From: CAIKBL01 sp050247235
GTDB lineage: Bacteria; Pseudomonadota; Gammaproteobacteria; Ga0077536
Direction: 5' to 3'
DNA: 64,000 nt
Assembly: GCA_050247235.1 (NCBI GenBank)
Contig: JBFWUN010000002.1
Span: 116,602 to 180,601 of the forward strand
Both the position numbers and the translations under genes were made by a program. Numbering within the stretch: the first letter of the stretch is position 1; each line of letters starts with the position of its first letter. Below are positions 37,468 to 45,461 of this stretch, piece by piece. The notes beneath the pieces are model-generated. The model was not told the DNA's origin, searched no databases, and saw only the letters and a program-made list of their open reading frames with translations.

Positions 37468-38393
37468 AATTATGGGTCGGCGTCACAGACGATGACTGGT
37501 TCGATTTCCTCGCGCGGTTGGCGCCGGACGAAGTCAACTTTTGGCAGCCGAGCGGATCCCGAAATTTCAAAGTCCTGCAGTCTGGCGAGCCGTTTCTCTT
37601 CAAGTTGCATGCCCCCAAAAACTTCATCGTCGGCGGAGGATGGTTTGTCCGCTACTCTGCGTTGCCTGCGTCATTGGCATGGGATGCGTTCGGGCAGAAG
37701 AACGGCGTAGCCTCGTTCAGCGATCTTCGAACTCGCGTGCAACGATATCGCCCCAAAGACCACACCCTCGATCCCATCATTGGTTGCAATGTCCTCGTTG
37801 AGCCCTTCTTCTTCAAGCGTCAAGACTGGATACCGATTCCGAAGAGCTTCGCGCTTAATATCGTCTCGGGGAAAAGCTACGACACTGACTCCGACGAAGG
37901 ACGTTCACTCTGGGAGTCGGTCCGGCGGACCATGTCATTTACCGACGGAGTAAAAGACGCTAGCGAGGACGAATCCGAGTTTTCCGATCGGCGCTTTGGC
38001 GAAGCCTACCTGACGCAGGGCCGCCTGGGGCAGGGCGCATTTCGCGTTCTGGTGACCGATGCCTATCAGCGCCGATGCGCGGTTACCGGTGAAAAAACGC
38101 TGCCAGTTCTAGAAGCTGCACACATCAAGCCCTATGCTGAACTCGGTCCTCACCGCGTAAGCAATGGAATCTTGCTACGCTCGGATCTGCACAAACTTTT
38201 CGATCTGGGCTACGTGACAGTGACGCCTCAGCTTCGCCTCGAAGTCAGTCCACGACTGCGGCAAGAATGGCAGAACGGACGAGAGTACTACGCACACCAC
38301 GGAAAGGAACTCCAGTTTCGACCCGATAACCCCATGAGCATGCCAAGTAGAGAATTTCTCATGTGGCATAACGAGAACAGATTCAAGTTATGA
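37464..38393 (+). CDS. HNH endonuclease with N-terminal PUA/SRA-like domain
   Basis: The 309-residue protein has a C-terminal HNH nuclease domain of HNH_2 type: CAVTGEKTLPVLEAAHIKPY, SNGILLRSDLHKLFDLGY, with H220, N234 and H243 present. The N-terminal 130 residues (GVTDDDWFDFLARLAP, GEPFLFKLHAPKNFIVGGGWF, IGCNVLVEPFFF) are beta-rich and look like a base-reading PUA/EVE/SRA-type domain; I infer that from pattern only. The layout recalls McrA-like type IV enzymes that cut modified DNA. It overlaps hepT and the MazG-like gene by 4 bases each. Confidence 0.8.
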   Translation: MKLWVGVTDDDWFDFLARLAPDEVNFWQPSGSRNFKVLQSGEPFLFKLHAPKNFIVGGGWFVRYSALPASLAWDAFGQKNGVASFSDLRTRVQRYRPKDHTLDPIIGCNVLVEPFFFKRQDWIPIPKSFALNIVSGKSYDTDSDEGRSLWESVRRTMSFTDGVKDASEDESEFSDRRFGEAYLTQGRLGQGAFRVLVTDAYQRRCAVTGEKTLPVLEAAHIKPYAELGPHRVSNGILLRSDLHKLFDLGYVTVTPQLRLEVSPRLRQEWQNGREYYAHHGKELQFRPDNPMSMPSREFLMWHNENRFKL

Positions 38394-38764
38394 CCGACTG
38401 GTCTAGTACCCCGAGGGTTGATGGGCTCGCTGACTTGCGAGACGCGTTGCGACGATTCGCGGCGGAGCGAGAGTGGGAGCAATTTCATACGCCGAAAAAT
38501 CTCGCTATCGCGCTGAGCATTGAAGCTTCCGAGTTGCTAGAGCATTTTCTGTGGGCCGTCGATGGTGATTCCGGACACCTAACTCCCGAAAAACACCAAG
38601 AAGTTAGCGAGGAAGCTGCTGATGTCTTGCTCTATCTGGTCAGGCTCGCAGACAAGCTGGGCATAGATCTGCTGGAGGCGGCAAATTCGAAGATGGATAG
38701 GAATGCCGAGAAATATCCAGTGTCCAAGGCTCGAGGAAGCAGCAAGAAGTATACGGAGTTATAA
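38390..38764 (+). CDS. MazG-like nucleotide pyrophosphohydrolase
   Basis: The 124-residue all-helical protein has the MazG/dCTPase metal motif: E45-x-x-E48 in SIEASELLEHF and E75-x-x-D78 in SEEAADVLLYLVRLADKLGIDL. The family splits (d)NTPs to monophosphate and pyrophosphate, often cleaning out altered nucleotides. It ends the four-gene operon, overlapping the HNH gene by 4 bases. In this setting it could remove modified nucleotides or deplete dNTPs; that is inference. Confidence 0.85.
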   Translation: MTDWSSTPRVDGLADLRDALRRFAAEREWEQFHTPKNLAIALSIEASELLEHFLWAVDGDSGHLTPEKHQEVSEEAADVLLYLVRLADKLGIDLLEAANSKMDRNAEKYPVSKARGSSKKYTEL

Positions 38765-38866
38765 GTGGACGCGGTCCTTTTTCGGACAGCCGCCGCGAAC
38801 GCCGCGCCACTGACGTCAGAGCCCAAATGCGTCGATCGTAGATCACTTCCTCGCGTCAAAGCTTCA

Positions 38867-38895
38867 GCCCCCCGCTTTCGAATTTAGCTGGGGGC
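38867..38895. terminator. Hairpin between convergent MazG-like and higA genes
   Basis: A 6-bp GC stem (GCCCCC / GGGGGC) with a loop rich in A and T lies between the rightward operon and the leftward higBA unit. It has no T-tract. It could serve as a two-way terminator. The rest of 38765-38971 shows no gene. Confidence 0.35.
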
Positions 38896-38971
38896 GCCCC
38901 CTACTCAACGTACGCCGACAGTATGGCCCGGCGCCGTCAAATGCGCTTTGAACGCCTGGTAAAATCCCCGC

Positions 38972-39274
38972 CTATGCCGCGCGAGGCCTGACTTCCTCGT
39001 CGAGACGACCGGCCAGACCGGTTTCGGCCTGTTGCAGGTCGTACCGGGTCTGCAGGTTCAGCCAGAACTGCGGTTCCATCGCGAAGTAGCGTCCAAGTCG
39101 AAGCGCGGTATCCGCTGTGATTGCTCGCTTGCCTTGCACGATTTCGCTGATCCGTCGCTGCGGGACGCTGATGTCTTTGGCCAGGCGGTACTGACTGATG
39201 TCCATCGGCACCAGGAATTCTTCGAGAAGAATTTCTCCGGGGTGAATCGGCGGGATGTCACGCTTCTTGGCCAT
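38972..39274 (-). CDS. higA: HigA-type antitoxin (XRE-family)
   Basis: The 100-residue protein starts KKRDIPPIHPGEILLEEFLVPMDISQYRLA, the HigA signature, and contains an HTH (RLAKDISVPQRRISEIVQGKR) followed by LGRYFAMEPQFWLNLQTRYDL. It neutralises HigB and represses the operon. ATG at 39274 with GAGG upstream. It lies downstream of the toxin gene, as usual for HigBA. Confidence 0.93.
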   Translation of the reverse strand: MAKKRDIPPIHPGEILLEEFLVPMDISQYRLAKDISVPQRRISEIVQGKRAITADTALRLGRYFAMEPQFWLNLQTRYDLQQAETGLAGRLDEEVRPRAA

Positions 39275-39284
39275 CACTCGTTCC

Positions 39285-39566
39285 TCAATGGTAATCCGCG
39301 ATCTCAACGTCGTACGCATCGCCGCTGCGCCAGGTGAAACAGATCCGCCACTGATCATTCACTCGAATACTGAATTGGCCTGCGCGCTCTCCCTTGAGTT
39401 TCTCGAGTCGGTTCGAGGGAGGGATCCGCAATGTATCGAGTTGGGTCGCAGCAGCGATGATTTCGAGTTTGCGCGCGGCGACCCGCTGAATCTCCTTGGG
39501 AAATCGACGCGAAAACACACCTTGAAATACTCGCTCTGTCTCACGATCGCGGAAAGACTTGATCAC
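39285..39566 (-). CDS. higB: HigB-type mRNA interferase toxin
   Basis: The 93-residue RelE-fold toxin starts IKSFRDRETERVFQGVFSRRFP and has the core LRIPPSNRLEKLKGERAGQFSIRVNDQWRICFTW with the catalytic Arg/Lys set. It would cut mRNA at the ribosome. GTG start at 39566, 8 bases after a perfect dyad operator. Toxin first, antitoxin second. Confidence 0.92.
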   Translation of the reverse strand: MIKSFRDRETERVFQGVFSRRFPKEIQRVAARKLEIIAAATQLDTLRIPPSNRLEKLKGERAGQFSIRVNDQWRICFTWRSGDAYDVEIADYH

Positions 39567-39574
39567 GGCGGGTC

Positions 39575-39601
39575 CGATACTAACGCTGCGCGTTAGTATC
39601 G
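39575..39601. promoter_or_regulatory. higBA operator dyad
   Basis: A perfect 12-bp inverted repeat (CGATACTAACGC - TGC - GCGTTAGTATCG) sits 8 bases upstream of the higB start codon. Its place and form fit a HigA dimer site giving autorepression; no second copy is seen. Confidence 0.75.
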
Positions 39602-39829
39602 ATCAAGGGCGCCTGTGATGCGCGTTCGACGGCTTGTGCAGAAAGGCGCTGCTGAGGCACGCCGCAGCGAGCGCGATTAACGTCCGCCGGCAGGCACACT
39701 GACGGTACACTGCCCAGGTTCGACGACCTGCGCGAAACTCTACCAAACTATTGAATCAACAAAATTTCGGCTCATTTCGACTGATTTTGCCAAATGCCGA
39801 ATGATCAGTAACTTATTGATTAATAAAAT
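39602..39829. other. AT-rich right arm of the island, no gene
   Basis: This gene-free stretch ends in about 90 AT-rich bases (39740-39829), very unlike the flanks. It contains the weak dyad TTATT-4 nt-AATAA and ACTGAT/ATCAGT half-sites, and touches attR directly. It could hold recombinase or excision-factor binding arms, or be a scar of a lost integrase. No function is shown. Confidence 0.4.
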
Positions 39830-39875
39830 ACTCATAATCCCTTGGTCCTCGGTTCGAGTCCGAGCGGGCCCACCA
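39830..39875 (+). repeat. Right attachment site (attR): 3' copy of tRNA-Ile2
   Basis: This is an exact 46-bp copy of tRNA positions 36642-36687, with the CCA end. It lacks the acceptor 5' strand, D arm and most of the anticodon 5' stem, so it is not a tRNA gene. It marks the right end of the island. Confidence 0.88.
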
Positions 39876-40128
39876 CCCTCTGCCCTGTCCTCATTCTTTC
39901 CACGCACCCGATTTCGGGTGCATACCCCGGCGGTCCCGTGAGAATCCGTTTGACAGCACGGTGACGCGGGTGTGACGCTCGTTCCATACACCGGCGGGCA
40001 CGCGCTGGAGGCGCAAGCGTTGCCGATGTGCCTGGCGCACGTGCGGGTGGTATCGCGCCGCGCCGTCACAGCCACGGAGGGCTCCACGACCGACGCGCCC
40101 CACCCGGACATCCCGGAGAACCGCGCGA

Positions 40129-41805
40129 ATGACGCACAGCGCTGATGGCGCACCGGAGATCCCGCCCTCCCCGGCCGCCCCTGGCACGACGTCCTCGGAC
40201 GCGGGCGAACTCGCGCGGTTGCGCACCGAGAACTCCCGGCTGGCGGCGCGACTGGCCGCAGCCGATGCCCGCCTGGACGCGATTCTCGACTACGCGCCCA
40301 TCGGCATTGTCATCGCCGATGCCACTGGTGCGCCGCTCTACACCAACCGCGGCTTCCGCCGAATTCTGGACCTCGACACCGCGGAAGACCCCGGTCTCGA
40401 CTGGGTGAACCGGATTCGCGCGGGCGAACGCGAGCAGATGATCGCGCACCAGCAGGCCCTGGTCGACGGGCGAGAGTCCGAGTTCATGCTGGAGTTTCAC
40501 TACGAGTCCCCGCGGCGCGGCACCCGCATCGTGCGCTCGCGCGTCGTGCGCGTGGACGCACCGCACGCCGACTTCCGCTTCATCGGGCTCGGCGAAGACC
40601 TCACCGAGGAACGCGAACACGCGGCCGCCCACGAGCGGTTGCTGACGCAGATGCGACACGCGCAGCGCCTGGAGGCACTGGGGCAGTTGAGCGGGGGGAT
40701 CGCGCACGATTTCAACAACATCCTCGCGGTGATCGTCGGCTTCGGCAACCTCGCACGCGGGCACCCGACGATTGCGAGTGACGCCAAGCTGCTGGAGTAC
40801 CTGACGGCCGTCACCAGCGCCGGCGAACGCGGGCGCGAGCTCGTGTCCAAGATGCTGACATTCAGCCGGGCCACACCGGAAACGGCGAGGCACGTGCTGC
40901 CGGTGGACATGGCGGTGCGCGAAGTCGTGGAGATGATGCGTTCGGTGATTCCGTCTTCGATTCACCTGGACATGCAGACGCAGACCTCCCGCGCGATCCG
41001 TATCGACCCGATCGATCTGCACCAGGTGCTCGTCAACCTGCTGGTCAACGCGCGTGACGCCATCGAAGCGCACGGCATCATCGAAATCACGGCCTTGGAA
41101 CAGGCGCCCGGCGGCGAGGTGTGTACGTCGTGCCTGGCGCCGTTGACCACCCAGTCCGTCCGGCTGATCGTTCACGACAGCGGTGCCGGGATCCCGCCGG
41201 ATATCCTCGCCCGCATCTTCGAACCGTTCTACACAACCAAGGAGGTCGGCCACGGCACCGGCATGGGGCTGTCCGTCGTGCACGGCATCGTTCACCAGGG
41301 GGCGGGCCACATCCTCGTCGAATCCGGACCGGGGCGGGGGACGACGTTCACCCTGGTATTCGATTCCGCGGAGCCATCGGCGTCCGCGAGCACGGCATCA
41401 CCGGCGGTCCCCCTGCACACCGTGCTCGCCGGCAGTCGCGCGCTCATCGTGGACGACGAGGCTTCCATCCGCGGGTTCCTCGCCGAAATGCTCCAATTCG
41501 AAGGAATGGATGTGCAGGTTGCCGAAAACGGTCGCGAAGCGCTCCGGATGATCCGCGAGGACCCTGCACGCTTCGATGTCGTGGTGTCGGATCAGACGAT
41601 GCCCGAGATGACCGGAACGGAACTCATCGCGGCGCTGCGCGCCGACGGCATCGACATCCCCGTGGTGTTGAGCAGCGGCTACCGTGACGCGGCGTCGCGT
41701 GAGGAACTCCAGCACCTGCCAGGCGTCCGCTTCCTGGGCAAGCCAGCGCCCCCCCGTGCGATGATCGCCGCGCTGCGCGAGGCACTGGCCGGGGCCAGTG
41801 GCTGA
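40129..41805 (+). CDS. PAS-containing hybrid sensor histidine kinase
   Basis: The 558-residue protein has a coiled-coil start (residues about 28-50), one PAS domain (about 50-165), a HisKA dimerisation/phosphoacceptor part with His in LSGGIAHDFNNILAVI (about 200), an HATPase domain with VNLLVNARDAIEAHG, DSGAGIPPDILARIFEPFYTT and GTGMGLSVVHG, and a C-terminal receiver with phospho-Asp in VVVSDQTMPEM. No membrane segments, so it is probably a cytosolic sensor. It is the first gene right of the island. The partner regulator is not adjacent. A CxxC pair (CTSC, about residue 328) sits in the ATPase insert. Confidence 0.92.
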   Translation: MTHSADGAPEIPPSPAAPGTTSSDAGELARLRTENSRLAARLAAADARLDAILDYAPIGIVIADATGAPLYTNRGFRRILDLDTAEDPGLDWVNRIRAGEREQMIAHQQALVDGRESEFMLEFHYESPRRGTRIVRSRVVRVDAPHADFRFIGLGEDLTEEREHAAAHERLLTQMRHAQRLEALGQLSGGIAHDFNNILAVIVGFGNLARGHPTIASDAKLLEYLTAVTSAGERGRELVSKMLTFSRATPETARHVLPVDMAVREVVEMMRSVIPSSIHLDMQTQTSRAIRIDPIDLHQVLVNLLVNARDAIEAHGIIEITALEQAPGGEVCTSCLAPLTTQSVRLIVHDSGAGIPPDILARIFEPFYTTKEVGHGTGMGLSVVHGIVHQGAGHILVESGPGRGTTFTLVFDSAEPSASASTASPAVPLHTVLAGSRALIVDDEASIRGFLAEMLQFEGMDVQVAENGREALRMIREDPARFDVVVSDQTMPEMTGTELIAALRADGIDIPVVLSSGYRDAASREELQHLPGVRFLGKPAPPRAMIAALREALAGASG

Positions 41806-41828
41806 TCCCGGGGCGCGCGGCGGGCCGG

Positions 41829-42050
41829 TCAGCAGCCCCGGGTGATCACGAACTCGTCCTCGCCGATGGCCTCGATCTGGAACTCGATGAAGCTCATCAG
41901 GTCCTTGCGCGTGCGACCCTTGGCCATGACCCCGATCAGGGTGCCGAGCAGCGCGTTGCACATTGCGTCCTCGCTCATGCCGTCGTGCCGCGCCGCCTGT
42001 GCCAGCGCCTGCTCGACGCAGGCGCGCGCCACGTCGTATTCCCCAGCCAT
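41829..42050 (-). CDS. Small hypothetical protein
   Basis: The 73-residue acidic, mainly helical protein (MAGEYDVARACVEQALAQAA ... LMSFIEFQIEAIGEDEFVITRGC) has no signal peptide or known domain. It contains three Cys, one at the extreme C-terminus. A GAGGAC site lies upstream of the ATG. It converges with the histidine kinase gene and lies downstream of the monooxygenase-facing gap. I do not recognise it. Confidence 0.55.
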   Translation of the reverse strand: MAGEYDVARACVEQALAQAARHDGMSEDAMCNALLGTLIGVMAKGRTRKDLMSFIEFQIEAIGEDEFVITRGC

Positions 42051-42176
42051 CGATCTGTCCTCCCGGTTCGCGTGATCCGTGTCACCAGCGGGGAACTATA
42101 ACGGCCGCCGGTGGACCGATCGAGACGCGCCCGCGCCGGCATCCTCATCGATCCCGGCGTCGGCGCGCCGGGCCGG

Positions 42177-44030
42177 TCAACGCACCACCAGCCCCGCGTA
42201 GTCCCCCTTCGCGCGCCACTCCGCGAGCATCTCGTAGAACTTCAGCCCGCCCTCCGGGTAGTGCCCCTGCAGGAAGCCATCGTTGCTGGATTTCGCGGAC
42301 CCCTCGGCGTTGTAGTAGCCGGGCGTACAGCTCGCGAGGTAGTCGGTCATCGCGTTCGGCGCGGTGACGAGCGCGAGGTATTCCTCCTCCGCCTTCCGCG
42401 TCGGCTCGAACGCCCTGATGCCGCGCGCCTGGGCTTCCTTGAACACGGCGGCCAGGTGCTGGGCCTGCTTGTCCAGCTGGTACGTGAAGTTCGGCGTGTA
42501 GCCGGTCTGCGTGAACCCCATGTGGTAGAGGTTCGGGAAGTGGTGGCTCATCAGGCCGAAATGCGTGCGCATGCCGTTTGCCCAGTAGTCGCCGAGCCGC
42601 ACGCCGTCGCGGCCGACGATCTCGAGTTCCGCCTGGTGCGTGTACGTGGCGCGGCTGACTTCGAACCCGGTCGCGAAGATCAGACAGTCGAGTTCGTATT
42701 CCACGCCGTCGACCACCACGCCCTTCTCCGTCAGGCGATCGACGCCCTTGCCATTCGTGTCCACCAGGGTCACGTTCGGGCGGTTGAACGTCGGCAGGTA
42801 TTCATCGTTGAAACACGGCCGCTTGCACCACGGGCGATACCAGTGCTTCAGCGCTTCGGCGGTCTTCGTGTCCCTGACGATCGTCTCGCAGCGCGCGCGG
42901 ATGCGGTTGTCGTGCTGGTAATCGACGATCTCGCCGAGCAGCTTCAGTTCAGCGTCCGTCAGGTGGGCGGAGCCGGTTCCGTCCATCAGCTCGCCGAGCG
43001 ACTTGAAGAGCTCGGTCCAGCCGTCGTTGACCAGGTCTTCATCCACCGGTACGCCGACGAGCAGCTTGGTGAAGTTGTCGTTGCGCGCGGACTGCCAGCC
43101 CGGCTGCAGGCTCTGGTACCACGCCGGATCCGTCGGGCGGTTGCGGCGCTCATCGACGGACGACGGCGTGCGCTGGAACACGTACAGGTGACCCGCGGCC
43201 GCGCCGAGGTGCGGGATCGCCTGGATGGCCGTCGCGCCGGTGCCGATGATGCCGACCCGCTTGTCACCCAGCTTGTCGAGCTTGCCGACCGGAGAACCGC
43301 CGGTGTACGCGTAGTCCCAGCGACTCGTGTGGAACGTGTGGCCCTTGAATTCGCGCAGGCCCGGGATGCCTGGAAGCTTGGGCCGGTTCAGCGAACCACT
43401 GGAGATCACGACGTGGCGCGCGCGGACCACGTCCCCGCGATCAGTGCGCAGCACCCAGCGCAGGTCCGCGTCGTCCCAGCGGAGATCCTGGATGTGCGTC
43501 TGGAAGTAGGACCGCGAGTAGAGATCGAAGTGGTGACCGATGCGCTGCGCGTGCGCCAGGATTTCCGGCTGGAAGGAATACTTCAGCTCAGGCATGTAGC
43601 CCGTCTCGTCGAGCAGCGGGAGGTAGATGTAGGACTCCACGTCGCACTGGGCGCCCGGATAGCGGTTCCAGTACCACGTGCCGCCGAAATCGCCCGCACG
43701 TTCGATGATACGGAAATCGCGGATCCCGGCGCGTTCCAGCCGGGCGGCCATCAGCATGCCGCCGAAGCCCCCGCCGAGGATCGCAATCTCCACCGTCTCG
43801 GTGACCGGGTCGCGCACGATGCGCCCGGATATGTGCGGGTCGTCCTCGTAACGGTGCAGGTCCCCTTCGATGTCCTGGTACTGCGCGGCGCCATCGGGGC
43901 GCAGCCGGCGATCGCGTTCGAAATCGTACTTGCGGCGCAGTTCGGCCGGATCGAACCCGAGTTCGGCGGCGGTGGGGATGCGCAGCTTGCCGTCTTTGAC
44001 GAACGACTGGGAAGGTTCTGGCTTGTTCAT
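42177..44030 (-). CDS. FAD-dependent Baeyer-Villiger-type monooxygenase
   Basis: The 617-residue flavoprotein has two Rossmann motifs (ILGGGFGGMLMAARLE and GIIGTGATAIQ) flanking the Baeyer-Villiger fingerprint F-x-G-x3-H-x3-W (FKGHTFHTSRWD). The length matches cyclohexanone or phenylacetone monooxygenase-like enzymes with an N-terminal extension of about 85 residues. It would insert oxygen next to a ketone using NADPH. A GAGGAT site precedes the ATG at 44030. No obvious ketone pathway genes are adjacent, so the substrate is open; steroids or cyclic ketones are possible. Confidence 0.88.
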   Translation of the reverse strand: MNKPEPSQSFVKDGKLRIPTAAELGFDPAELRRKYDFERDRRLRPDGAAQYQDIEGDLHRYEDDPHISGRIVRDPVTETVEIAILGGGFGGMLMAARLERAGIRDFRIIERAGDFGGTWYWNRYPGAQCDVESYIYLPLLDETGYMPELKYSFQPEILAHAQRIGHHFDLYSRSYFQTHIQDLRWDDADLRWVLRTDRGDVVRARHVVISSGSLNRPKLPGIPGLREFKGHTFHTSRWDYAYTGGSPVGKLDKLGDKRVGIIGTGATAIQAIPHLGAAAGHLYVFQRTPSSVDERRNRPTDPAWYQSLQPGWQSARNDNFTKLLVGVPVDEDLVNDGWTELFKSLGELMDGTGSAHLTDAELKLLGEIVDYQHDNRIRARCETIVRDTKTAEALKHWYRPWCKRPCFNDEYLPTFNRPNVTLVDTNGKGVDRLTEKGVVVDGVEYELDCLIFATGFEVSRATYTHQAELEIVGRDGVRLGDYWANGMRTHFGLMSHHFPNLYHMGFTQTGYTPNFTYQLDKQAQHLAAVFKEAQARGIRAFEPTRKAEEEYLALVTAPNAMTDYLASCTPGYYNAEGSAKSSNDGFLQGHYPEGGLKFYEMLAEWRAKGDYAGLVVR

Positions 44031-44409
44031 CGGGATCCTCTCGTTGCGGACCAACATGGGCCGGGATTCGCGGCGCGCGAAGCGCGCGTTGGGCAATCGG
44101 CGCGGAGCCGCTTCCGGTAGTCACCGAATAATAGGGAACCCGCCCGGAAAGTGCGCCCGGGGAGCGTGCTCGATCGATGACAATCGGGTGTCATTTGGTG
44201 ACAGTCGGCGCGTTCACGCGCGGGTGACCGCGGGATCCGGCGCCAAGGCGTGTTGGTACCCGCCGGTCGACAGGCAGGCGGATACCGTGCGGCGCGCGTG
44301 CCCCCGCGCATTTATCGAACTGTCATCTTTGTCCTCTAAGGTGCGGGCCACGGGTATACCGGCCAATCGGCCGCGCGGCCCGCGAAAAACACCAGGAGGG
44401 ATAAATCTC
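44031..44409. other. Gene-free gap with small dyad
   Basis: No ORF is supported here. It holds ATGACA-6 nt-TGTCAT at 44177-44194, a possible operator, with a third related half-site GGTGACA just to its right, and the ribosome site AGGAGGG before the next gene. Confidence 0.35.
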
Positions 44410-45132
44410 ATGTTCGCCCGCTCAGGCTCAGTACTCGCGCTCGGCATCGTCGCACCCTGCCTCTTCGGCAGCGCCGATGCCTTTGCCGCCAGCGCTACCG
44501 CGCTCGCGGAATTCACCGGACTCGCAGTTCGTACCGACGGCACCGCGGCGCTGGTCTTCACCGGCAGCGACCTGCTGGAAGCCGTGGGCACCACGGATGG
44601 TGGGATCGCCGATCCGCTCAACGACGACATGACGTTCGCTAGCGCGGTGTCGCTGTTCGGCGAAGGCACGGCGACGAATGGCGGAGTCTTCGGCGCGTCG
44701 TCGTTCGCGACCGCCACGGAACTCGTGCTGTCGTCCGCGCTCACGTTCCTCGATGCCGAGATCGAACTCTCCGGCCGGGGGAACGTGATGATCGACATCA
44801 GTTACACGCTGGATGTCGATACGTTCGACAACCTGGCGGACGGCTTTGCCAATGCCGGTCTCGAAGCCCGCACGTCGTTCGCCGCTGGTTCGGTGGGTCT
44901 CGCGGCCGATGGTCTGCCGGGTCTCGCCGATGGCGACACGCTGTCCGGCGTGCTGACCTTGTCGTTCTTCATCGACGTGGACCCGCTGCTCGGCCCGATC
45001 GGCGACGTGCTGTTCCTGCACACCTACGCAAGTGCGCAGGCGTCCCCCGTGCCGTTGCCGGCCGCTGCGTGGCTGCTGGCGCCGGCGCTCGCCGGTGTGG
45101 CGACGATGCGTCGTCGCGTCGAAGCCGCCTGA
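44410..45132 (+). CDS. VPLPA-CTERM (exosortase-type) surface protein
   Basis: The 240-residue exported protein has a signal peptide (GIVAPCLFGSADAFA) and a beta-rich middle with no named domain. The C-terminal sorting tail is VPLPAAAWLLAPALAGVATM followed by RRR. The VPLPA form is a recognised variant of PEP-CTERM. The mature part has no Cys and many Asp, Thr and Ala residues, as is usual for these surface proteins. AGGAGGG ribosome site. Confidence 0.8.
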   Translation: MFARSGSVLALGIVAPCLFGSADAFAASATALAEFTGLAVRTDGTAALVFTGSDLLEAVGTTDGGIADPLNDDMTFASAVSLFGEGTATNGGVFGASSFATATELVLSSALTFLDAEIELSGRGNVMIDISYTLDVDTFDNLADGFANAGLEARTSFAAGSVGLAADGLPGLADGDTLSGVLTLSFFIDVDPLLGPIGDVLFLHTYASAQASPVPLPAAAWLLAPALAGVATMRRRVEAA

Positions 45133-45148
45133 CAGCACCGCCCTGAAA

Positions 45149-45171
45149 CCGGCGGACCAAGCGTCCGCCGG
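45149..45171 (+). terminator. Terminator-like hairpin after VPLPA-CTERM gene
   Basis: CCGGCGGAC-CAAGC-GTCCGCCGG, a perfect 9-bp stem with a 5-base loop, begins 16 bases after the stop codon. A second hairpin (ACCACCGCG / CGCGGTGGT, 45183-45205) follows. Neither has a T-run. Confidence 0.5.
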
Positions 45172-45235
45172 GTCCTCCGTCCACCACCGCGCGTCACGCG
45201 GTGGTCACATACGTGACGCATCGTCGGCCGTCATC

Positions 45236-45412
45236 GCTGTTCCGGACTTCGCGGCGGCACCTTTGGCTTGGCGGGAGGCGCTGAACGTCTGGCGAGACAC
45301 GCCGTAAATCCCTCCCTGGAGGCTCGCGCGCCGCGTCCCTGCGCCGCGACGGTCTCGCCAGACGTTCACCGCCTCCCGCCTGCAAGCGCAGCGGCGCGCA
45401 ATCTGGAACAGC
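45236..45412. repeat. 177-bp imperfect inverted repeat element
   Basis: The left arm (45236-45298) and right arm (45352-45412) match inversely over about 60 bases with few mismatches. The best core is GGCGGGAGGCG-C-TGAACGTCTGGCGAGAC on the left against GTCTCGCCAGACGTTCA on the right, with GCTGTTCC/GGAACAGC at the ends. The 53-base centre is not protein-coding. It looks like a dispersed palindromic repeat or structured RNA. It fills most of the gap between the VPLPA-CTERM gene and the heme protein gene. Confidence 0.75.
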
Positions 45413-45461
45413 AAACCCGCACAACCGACCGATTGTCCTCATATGCCGAGAGAACGTTTCC

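Larger units (their letters stand above)
36688..39875. mobile_element. Small tRNA-integrated genomic island without integrase
   Basis: About 3.2 kb between the intact tRNA and the right-hand copy of its 3' part. Contents: mntA-hepT-HNH-mazG operon (+) and higBA (-). No integrase, transposase or replication gene is seen, so the element is non-autonomous or has lost its recombinase. Base composition is visibly poorer in GC than the flanks, most clearly in the HNH and MazG genes and in the AT-rich right end (39740-39830), which supports transfer from elsewhere. Confidence 0.8.

Noticed and set aside
39830..39875. Second tRNA gene with CAT anticodon
   Set aside because: Only the 3' part is present; no 5' acceptor strand, D arm or full anticodon stem.
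39740..40153. 137-residue minus-strand ORF across attR
   Set aside because: It reads antisense through the tRNA fragment and AT-rich arm, giving low-complexity sequence with the typical antisense-tRNA string ARTRTEDQ; no ribosome site or family.
45236..45412. CRISPR-like repeat
   Set aside because: It is a single inverted pair with no direct repeats or spacers; no cas genes in the window.
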